Assembly (NCBI RefSeq): GCF_016801985.1
Contig: NZ_JAEVLS010000001.1
Location: forward strand, 992,001-1,056,000
Reading direction: 5' to 3'
DNA: 64,000 nucleotides
Source: Steroidobacter gossypii
GTDB taxonomy: Bacteria; Pseudomonadota; Gammaproteobacteria; Steroidobacterales; Steroidobacteraceae
The notes beneath the pieces are model-generated. The model was not told where the DNA came from. It made no database searches and worked only from the letters and a program-made list of their open reading frames with translations. Positions within the stretch are counted from its first letter, which is position 1, and each line of letters begins with the position of its first letter. Below are positions 58,198 through 64,000 of this stretch, piece by piece. A program made the translations under genes and the position numbers.

Positions 58198-59601
58198 ATG
58201 CCTACGATGCAGACTGAAGACTGGCAATCCCATATCTCGCGCATCGAACAGCTGGCTCGTGCGCAGGGATTGAAATATCACCCCGTCGAGTTCGAGGTGG
58301 TGCCGGAAAGCTTCATGACCGAGATCGCCATCTACGGTCTGCCCGTGCGCATGCCGCACTGGTCGTTCGGCGTGCGTTACATCTATCAGCTGATCCAGCA
58401 TCGCATGGGCCTGTCGCGCCTGTTCGAGGTGGTGTTCCCCGGCAATCCGGGCCGTGCTTATCTCGCGAAGAGCAACAGCGCGGCGGAGAACGTGCTGGTG
58501 ACCGCGCACGTGTTGGGCCATGCGGACTTCTCCGCCAACAACATGTTGTTCCGTCGCAGTCAGGACCAGGTCGGCGAGCACATCGTCGAACAGGCGGCCG
58601 CGCATGCGCGTCAGATCGCCATGGCCATTGAAGAGCATGGCCTGGAGCGAGTGGAGACGGTGCTCGATGCGGCGCTATCCCTCGAACAGCACGTCGATAT
58701 TCATCAGGGCCTGCGTCGTCCGCGCTATCCAGAAACACTGCCGGACAAGACGCCGCCGGCGAACGACGAGTTCGCCAAGCGGTTCGCGGCGCTGGGCCCC
58801 GATACTGCGCGTCCGTCGCACACCGGTCCCGCAAAGAAGGCGCCGATTCCTCCGCATCCGGAAGCCGACCTGCTGTGGTTCATCGCGCAGTACGCGCCGG
58901 AGATGGAGCCGTGGGAACGGGACATCTTCCTGGCCGTGCGCGAAGAGTCGTTTTATTTCTATCCGGTGTTCGCCTGCCAGATCATGAACGAAGGCTGGGC
59001 TTCGTACTGGCATGCACGGTTGCTGCGTGAGGCGGACTTCCTGCCTGCCGCCGCGTATGTGGACGCCATCAAATGTCACTCGGATGTGGTGCGTCCGACC
59101 GCCAGCGGCGAGAACGTGGCGCTGGCGACCAATCCGTACCACCTCGGCTTTTCAATCTGGGAAAAGATCGTGGAGGCGCAAGGCCTGGAGGCCGCGCGCC
59201 GGATCATGGCTGAAGACGACGACTTCTCGTTCGTGCGCAACCACCTCACTCAGGAGTTGGCGAGCGAATTGAAGCTGTTCCGCTTCAAGGGCCCAGCGAC
59301 GGGCACGCTCACCGTGCAGGAGATGGATTTGCCGGCGCTACACGAAGCGTTGCTGGCGCCGAAGTACGGATTCGGTGCGCCCAAGGTGAGCGCGGCTCGG
59401 GTGCACGTGGATGGCAAGCTCGAGCTGGTGCACGACCATCTCAACGACGGCCGCGGCCTGGATCCAGAACGAGGCAGGAAAGTGCTCGAATACGTCGCCA
59501 AAGTGTGGCGACGTCCGGTGACTCTGGTCACCGTCGACAACGATCATCGCAGCGTGGAGATATCTGTCTCGCCCGGCCTGACGCCGAGCTTCAACCGCTG
59601 A
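58198..59601 (+). CDS. spoVR: SpoVR/YcgB family protein
   Basis: A 467-residue member of the SpoVR family, needed for spore cortex formation in Bacillus and of unknown role in non-sporing bacteria. Marks are KYHPVEFEVVPESFMTEIAI, MPHWSFGVRYIYQLIQHRMG, LVTAHVLGHADFSANNMLF, and NEGWASYWHARLLREADFL. It lies 5 bp after yeaH and should be cotranscribed. The SPFN conservation around HADF and GWAS suggests an enzyme-like active centre, which is inference. Confidence 0.93.
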   Translation: MPTMQTEDWQSHISRIEQLARAQGLKYHPVEFEVVPESFMTEIAIYGLPVRMPHWSFGVRYIYQLIQHRMGLSRLFEVVFPGNPGRAYLAKSNSAAENVLVTAHVLGHADFSANNMLFRRSQDQVGEHIVEQAAAHARQIAMAIEEHGLERVETVLDAALSLEQHVDIHQGLRRPRYPETLPDKTPPANDEFAKRFAALGPDTARPSHTGPAKKAPIPPHPEADLLWFIAQYAPEMEPWERDIFLAVREESFYFYPVFACQIMNEGWASYWHARLLREADFLPAAAYVDAIKCHSDVVRPTASGENVALATNPYHLGFSIWEKIVEAQGLEAARRIMAEDDDFSFVRNHLTQELASELKLFRFKGPATGTLTVQEMDLPALHEALLAPKYGFGAPKVSAARVHVDGKLELVHDHLNDGRGLDPERGRKVLEYVAKVWRRPVTLVTVDNDHRSVEISVSPGLTPSFNR

Positions 59602-59626
59602 ATTTCATCGCTCGTCGCAGCGGCTG

Positions 59627-60502
59627 TCAGGCCGCGGATGCCGACAGGAAGCGCGCTTTGTAGTCCTGCACGAACTCTTCGAGCGAGCGCGGTGGCCGAC
59701 CGGTCACATCCTGCACCACCGAGTTGGGCTGGACGTTGATCATGTTGGATGCACACGCATCCCAGAACTCGAGCTTGGCCTCGATCATCACTGGCGACAG
59801 ACCCTTGCCCTGCAGCCAGCCGCGGGCTTCGTTCGCGGTGATGTCGTGGTAGCGAACCGGCTTGCCGAGAATATGACTGAGCCTGTCAGCGATTTGCGGA
59901 AAGCTAAGCGACTCCGAGCCAGTCACCGTGTAAATGCGCCCCGCATGCGAGGGATCTTTCAAACAAGTCACTGCCACTGCCGCTACGTCACGCGCGTCGA
60001 CCCAGCTCCAGGGCGTCGAGCGGAACGGGCCAGCGATCAGGCCCTGCTGGGCGATGGTCGGCGCAAATTCGAACAACAGCTGGAGCATGTAGGTGGGCCG
60101 GAGTCGGGTGACGGCCACATCGGGGCAGGCGGCCACGCCGCTTTCGGCCTGGCCCAGCCAGCGGAGCATTCGGGCGCAGCACATCTGCGGGTTGGCGCCC
60201 ACGCCCGACAACTGAACGAAGCGTTTGACGCCGGCCGCCTTGGCCGCATTGGCGATCTTGAGATGGGTTTCGGCGATGTGTGGGGAATAGCCCGAGGCCA
60301 GGAACGCCGCCTCGACACCCTCGAAAGCGCGCTGCAAACTGGACGGATCCTCGGGATCGGGGCGGACCGCCTCGATGTTCGCCGCCTTGATGGGCAGATC
60401 GACGGGCTCCTGCAATAGCGCACGAACGCCGACGGGTTGATTGGCCAGCTCGGCGAGCACCGCTCGGCCTACATGCCCCGTTACGTCCGTCACCAAAAAC
60501 AT
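59627..60502 (-). CDS. NmrA-like NAD(P)-binding protein
   Basis: A 291-residue short-chain-type Rossmann protein starting MFLVTDVTGHVGRAVLAELA, with the TGHVG nucleotide loop, then VRALLQEPVDLPI and KRFVQLSGVGANPQ. The Tyr-x-x-x-Lys catalytic pair of classical dehydrogenases is absent, as expected for NmrA/HSCARG-type proteins that sense NAD(P) or reduce quinones. It is divergent from a LysR gene with 182 bp between, so that regulator probably controls it. Confidence 0.88.
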   Translation of the reverse strand: MFLVTDVTGHVGRAVLAELANQPVGVRALLQEPVDLPIKAANIEAVRPDPEDPSSLQRAFEGVEAAFLASGYSPHIAETHLKIANAAKAAGVKRFVQLSGVGANPQMCCARMLRWLGQAESGVAACPDVAVTRLRPTYMLQLLFEFAPTIAQQGLIAGPFRSTPWSWVDARDVAAVAVTCLKDPSHAGRIYTVTGSESLSFPQIADRLSHILGKPVRYHDITANEARGWLQGKGLSPVMIEAKLEFWDACASNMINVQPNSVVQDVTGRPPRSLEEFVQDYKARFLSASAA

Positions 60503-60610
60503 CGTTCAATCCCCCGGTAGAGAGTCTTGATCAAGGGTTGCGAAATTGGGCGATACATTAAGCAAGCTTCGGATTGCGGTAAACCACCGTGGCAGCAAAA
60601 ACTTCGTGCA

Positions 60611-60663
60611 TTGTGGTCATCAATGGAGCGCCTACAATGAGCCCACGTCACGCTTTACGTGAC
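60611..60663 (+). promoter_or_regulatory. Possible promoter and inverted repeat before the second LysR gene
   Basis: TTGTGG (60611-60616) and TACAAT (60633-60638) are 16 bp apart. GTCACG-CTTTA-CGTGAC (60647-60663) forms an inverted repeat 21 bp before the LysR start codon, where self-repression would act. Confidence 0.45.
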
Positions 60664-60684
60664 CGCAGGGAAACAATTCGTTGA

Positions 60685-61680
60685 ATGAATAATTTCAGTG
60701 ACATCGTAGCCTTCGTGCGAGTCGTTGAAGCCCATAGCTTCGTGGCTGCCGCACAGACACTAGGTATGTCCCCTTCCGCGATAAGCAAGGCGGTGTCCCG
60801 CCTGGAGGAACGCCTGGGGGCGCGCCTGCTCAACCGTACCACGCGCTCGCTAAGTTTGACCGACTTGGGCACCGGCTTCTACGAACGATGCCGCGAGGCC
60901 CTCAGTCAGCTGGATCAAGCTGAGAACGAGGTCTCAGAATCGCGTGGTGTTCCGCGTGGCAAATTGCGGGTGGACGTGCCCATTTCGCTGGGCCGTAAGA
61001 TCATCGTGCCCGCGTTGCCCCGGTTCATCGAACAGAACCCCGAGCTCACGGTGCAGATGAGCATGAACGATCGGGTGATCGATCTGGTGCAGGAGGGCAT
61101 CGACGCGGCGCTGCGCGTGGGAAATCTGAGCGATTCCAGCCTGATCGCCCGTCGTGTCGGCAATTTGCGCGGCGTGACTTGCGCCTCGCCCGAATACATC
61201 GAGCGCATGGGCGGCCCGCCGAAGACGCCCGAGGACCTCAAGCCCGAGCAATGCATCGCCATGTTTCGACCGGGCAGCAACCAGATTCGTGACTGGATGT
61301 TCCGGAAGGGCGGCGTGGAACACACCATCATTCCGGCCGCGCCGCTCTCGTTCAGCGACCCGGAATCTGCCGTAGCGGCGGCCATCAGCGGCGCAGGTTT
61401 CGTGCGCACGCTGGATTTCACCGCCGAAGCGCAGATCGCCTCGGGACTGCTGCAACCGGTGCTCGAAGACTGGAATGAAGGCGCGTATTGGCCGGTGTCC
61501 GTGGTTTATCCGCAGCACCGGCAGCCCACCGCGAAAATCCGCGCGTTCATCGAATTCGTCACCGGCCTGTTCCCTCAGATCCCTTCGGAGCGCATTCCTT
61601 CGCTGGGCGCGACCGGTACCGATGGCGTCGCGCCGCCGCGGTCCACGCGCATGACCGCTTCCGTCCCGCCTCCGGTGTAA
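60685..61680 (+). CDS. LysR-family transcription regulator (CrgA/AaeR-like)
   Basis: A 331-residue regulator starting MNNFSDIVAFVRVVEAHSFV. The helix-turn-helix is AQTLGMSPSAISKAVSRLEE with RLLNRTTRSLSLTDLGTGFY. The effector domain follows from GKLRVDVPISLGRKIIVPAL, with VIDLVQEGIDAALRVG. It ends in a Pro/Arg/Thr-rich tail beyond the usual length. Its stop codon abuts that of the convergent GST gene. The divergent NmrA-like gene is its likely target. Confidence 0.92.
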   Translation: MNNFSDIVAFVRVVEAHSFVAAAQTLGMSPSAISKAVSRLEERLGARLLNRTTRSLSLTDLGTGFYERCREALSQLDQAENEVSESRGVPRGKLRVDVPISLGRKIIVPALPRFIEQNPELTVQMSMNDRVIDLVQEGIDAALRVGNLSDSSLIARRVGNLRGVTCASPEYIERMGGPPKTPEDLKPEQCIAMFRPGSNQIRDWMFRKGGVEHTIIPAAPLSFSDPESAVAAAISGAGFVRTLDFTAEAQIASGLLQPVLEDWNEGAYWPVSVVYPQHRQPTAKIRAFIEFVTGLFPQIPSERIPSLGATGTDGVAPPRSTRMTASVPPPV

Positions 61681-62355
61681 TCAGCCAGGCGCAAAGTCAT
61701 ATCGACCGCCACGTTCCAGCGCGCGGCGGTATGCGGGCCTGGCATGAATCCTCTGTAAAAAATCGTGCAGGCGTGGCCGGCTCGCATCGAGACCGCCGCG
61801 CATGGCAGCGGCTTCCAGCGGGAAGCTCAATTGGATGTCAGCGGCGCTGAATCGGTCGCCGACGAACCAGTCGCTGTGCGCCAGCTGCCCTTCTAGATAA
61901 TCCAGATGAAGGTTTATTTGCGGCGAGATGAACGTTTGTTTCACTTGCCGGGCGATGGCCCTGGCCACCGGTTTGACGAAAAAGGGCATCGGTCCGCTCT
62001 CGATGCGATCGAACACTAACTTTAGTAAGAGCGGCGGCATGGCCGAACCCTCGGCATAGTGCAGCCAATATTTATAACGCAGGTGTTCTTCGGTGCCTGC
62101 CGCGGGCGCCAATTTCCCGGCACCGTGCACATCCACGAGGTATTCCACGATCAGCCCGGACTCGGCAATCGTGCGCTTGCCGTCGGTGATCACAGGCGAT
62201 TTGCCCAGCGGATGCACCTTCTTCAATTCCGGCGGCGCCAACATGGTGCGCGCATCGCGCTGATAGCGCTCTATCTGATAAGGAATGCCCAGCTCTTCGA
62301 GCAACCACAGCACCCGCTGCGAGCGCGAATTATTCAAGTGATGGACCACGATCAC
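61681..62355 (-). CDS. Glutathione S-transferase family protein
   Basis: A GST of about 224 residues. I start at the GTG at 62355, because AGGAG lies 8 bases before it and GST proteins normally begin right at VIVVHHLNNSRSQRVLWLLE. An ATG at 62415 would add 20 residues without a ribosome site. The glutathione site includes the SRSQRVLWL Ser and KVHPLGKSPVITDG with ESGLIVEYL. The helical domain has LAHSDWFVGDRFSAADIQLS and the end RPRLHDFLQRIHARPAYRRA. It should conjugate glutathione to electrophiles; the substrate is unknown. Confidence 0.88.
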   Translation of the reverse strand: MIVVHHLNNSRSQRVLWLLEELGIPYQIERYQRDARTMLAPPELKKVHPLGKSPVITDGKRTIAESGLIVEYLVDVHGAGKLAPAAGTEEHLRYKYWLHYAEGSAMPPLLLKLVFDRIESGPMPFFVKPVARAIARQVKQTFISPQINLHLDYLEGQLAHSDWFVGDRFSAADIQLSFPLEAAAMRGGLDASRPRLHDFLQRIHARPAYRRALERGGRYDFAPG

Positions 62356-62674
62356 GTGCTTTTCTCCTGGAGCGGCCTCGAGAACCGTTACCTGTGACGT
62401 AATTGTCACGGTCATGGGATTGTCGCAATTCTTCAGCTCATGGATGCACGCGACCCCAGCCAAATCACGTGTATCGACCACGGCATATGCAAACAACCGA
62501 CGCAGATTCACCTCGATGGAGCTTCGATTCCTGATTCGACTTCACCAATGTCGTGCGCTCAACCCAATTTCTCCTGTTGCGTCCCCTGCCTAAAGTGGCG
62601 CCCCAGTCAGGCAGTGCCCGCGTCATACCGATGGCTCTGCCGATTTTGTTTTTGAGGATGCAGGGAGTCTTGGA
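62356..62674. other. Intergenic region between GST and RND adaptor
   Basis: About 320 bp of divergent spacing. It holds the promoters of the GST and efflux genes. I see no supported small gene or clear repeat in it. Confidence 0.4.
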
Positions 62675-63901
62675 ATGAACAATGTAACTCGTGACAGTCA
62701 GCCCGCCGGCCGCCTCGTGACCGTTGTGTTGCCGGCGCTCGCCGCCGCTGTGCTCACACTGCTGCTGCAAGGATGCAAGAGCGAAGCGAACACGGAAGTC
62801 GCCGCGCCGCTGCCGCAGGTTTCGGTTGCTGCCGCGCTGGAGCGTGAGGTTCAGGAATGGGATGAATTCACCGGTCGCCTCGAAGCGGTGGAATCGGTCG
62901 AAATCCGCCCGCGCGTCACTGGCTATATCGAAAGCGTCAACTTCGACCAAGGCAGCGTGGTCAAGAAAGGCGACCTGTTGTTCGTCATCGACCCGCGTCC
63001 GTATCGCGCCGCTCTGGACCAGGCTGAAGCCGAGCTGGCGCGCGCCATCGCCCGCGCCGAACTCGCCACGAACGATGTCGAGCGCAGCGAAAAGCTGCTC
63101 GATGCGAAGGCTGTGTCGCGCGAAGAGTATGACCAGCGCATCAACGCACAGCGTGAATCGCAGGCGAACGTCGAAGCGGCTCGCGCTGCCGTGACGGCCG
63201 CGAAACTGAACCTGGAGTTCACGCGCGTGGTGTCGCCGATCAACGGTCGTGTCAGCCGTGCAGAGGTGACCGCGGGCAATCTGGTGACCGGTGGCTCGAC
63301 TCAGGCGACGCTGCTGACCACGGTTGTTTCCATCGATCCGATCTATGTGACATTCGAAGGCGACGAGCAGGTGTATCTGAAGTACACCGAGCTGGCGCGC
63401 CGGGGCGATCGGCCAAGCTCGCGCGACGCCGCCAACCCGGTGTTGATGGCGCTGGCGAACGAGCAAGGCTTCCCGCACGAGGGCAGGATGAGCTTCGTGG
63501 ACAACCAGGTCGATCCGCGCACCGGCACGATTCGCGCCCGCGCTTCGTTCGACAACAAGGACGGCTATCTCACGCCGGGCCTGTTCGCTCGAGTGAAGCT
63601 GCTCGGTCACAGCTCGCACAAGGTCGTGCTCGTCGACGATCGCGCCGTCGGCACGGACCAGAGCGAGAAGTTCGTCTACGTGGTCGATAACGACAACAAA
63701 GTCTCCTATCGCCAGGTAAAAGTCGGCCGACTCACCGATGGCCTGCGCATCGTGGAAGAAGGCCTGCAACCGGGTGAGAACGTGATCGTCAACGGCCTGC
63801 AGCGAGTGCATCCCGGCGTGGTCGTCGCCCCCGAGAAGGTGGCGATGGATGCGCGTCTGAACCGCGACTCGATGCTCGCCTCGAGCGATGTGAAGCCTTG
63901 A
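62675..63901 (+). CDS. RND efflux periplasmic adaptor (AcrA/MexE family) lipoprotein
   Basis: A 408-residue membrane-fusion protein with a lipobox LQGC near residue 34. The N-terminal barrel-sandwich half-motif is VEIRPRVTGYIESVNFDQGS, VVKKGDLLFVIDPRPYRAAL leads into a coiled-coil hairpin (AEAELARAIARAELATNDVE), then TRVVSPINGRVSRAEVTAGN closes the lipoyl domain. The beta-barrel and membrane-proximal parts follow (VDPRTGTIRARASFDNKDGY). GGGAG lies 9 bases before the ATG. It links an inner-membrane RND pump with an outer-membrane channel; the pump gene should follow beyond 64000. Confidence 0.95.
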   Translation: MNNVTRDSQPAGRLVTVVLPALAAAVLTLLLQGCKSEANTEVAAPLPQVSVAAALEREVQEWDEFTGRLEAVESVEIRPRVTGYIESVNFDQGSVVKKGDLLFVIDPRPYRAALDQAEAELARAIARAELATNDVERSEKLLDAKAVSREEYDQRINAQRESQANVEAARAAVTAAKLNLEFTRVVSPINGRVSRAEVTAGNLVTGGSTQATLLTTVVSIDPIYVTFEGDEQVYLKYTELARRGDRPSSRDAANPVLMALANEQGFPHEGRMSFVDNQVDPRTGTIRARASFDNKDGYLTPGLFARVKLLGHSSHKVVLVDDRAVGTDQSEKFVYVVDNDNKVSYRQVKVGRLTDGLRIVEEGLQPGENVIVNGLQRVHPGVVVAPEKVAMDARLNRDSMLASSDVKP

Positions 63902-63973
63902 TGCCTTAACCGATCGGCGCGCTCGTCCGAGCAGGCGGGCGCGCCCCAGCCGAGTCATTGGAATTTGCCTGGT

Positions 63974-63997
63974 AGCCGCGGCCTTGGAGCCGCGGCT
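63974..63997 (+). terminator. Stem-loop at the window end
   Basis: AGCCGCGGC and GCCGCGGCT pair around a 6-base loop, 75 bp past the adaptor stop codon. Any T run would be beyond the window, so whether this is a terminator or an intercistronic hairpin is undecided. Confidence 0.35.
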
Positions 63998-64000
63998 GTG

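Overview
The window is high-GC and densely coded, with genes on both strands. It looks like chromosome from a Gram-negative gammaproteobacterium. Supporting signs are many lipoprotein signal sequences, a large TonB-dependent receptor of the type common in Xanthomonadales and Caulobacter, an LpxR-like outer-membrane protein, an RND efflux adaptor, and c-di-GMP-I riboswitches. A Xanthomonadales/Steroidobacter-like relative is my guess from gene style only. I see no rRNA, tRNA, CRISPR array, insertion sequence or prophage.

Layout. 1-2.6 kb (minus): a pair of M16 peptidases, one with a zinc site and one without. 2.7-9.7 kb (minus): a c-di-GMP neighbourhood. It has two exported proteins built of Ig-like (He_PIG) repeats plus a fibronectin III domain. 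One is preceded by two tandem c-di-GMP-I riboswitches and the other by one; next to them is a REC-PAS-PAS-GAF-HD-GYP protein. 9.8-12.3 kb (minus): oligopeptidase B, translationally overlapped by a single-domain response regulator. 12.7-17.1 kb (plus): an unusual TonB protein with a degenerate receiver domain, a MATE exporter and a cytochrome b561. 17.2-27.4 kb (minus): a glycogen/maltodextrin locus (lipoprotein, glgP, glgB, glgX, malQ), followed by a VOC protein and a 60-aa ORF.

27.5-33.7 kb: an OsmC protein, a Kef/YbaL antiporter, and a minus-strand operon of a ribbon-helix-helix-like protein under a perfect 24-bp palindrome, an unknown protein, glpK and a degenerate M48-like membrane protein. 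33.7-34.8 kb: an Xre/RES toxin-antitoxin pair. 35-42.6 kb: gamma-glutamyltransferase, a TonB-dependent receptor divergent from a FadR-type regulator, and an M28 peptidase lipoprotein. 42.7-45.5 kb: a flavodoxin-like reductase, an unknown anchored protein, an SRPBCC-ArsR operon with twin operator-like repeats around its promoter, and 3-methyladenine glycosylase. 45.5-51.3 kb: YgiQ radical SAM protein, LpxR-like protein, LysR regulator and a methyltransferase. 51.4-59.6 kb (plus): hsp20-lon and the conserved stress cluster prkA-yeaH-spoVR, with a candidate sigma-54 promoter upstream. 59.6-64 kb: NmrA-like/LysR divergent pair, a GST and an RND efflux adaptor whose partner genes lie beyond the window.

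The best-supported regulatory story is at 4.7-9.7 kb: three predicted c-di-GMP sensing RNAs control two surface-type repeat proteins beside a predicted c-di-GMP phosphodiesterase. Functions are inferred from sequence motifs only; no database search was run.
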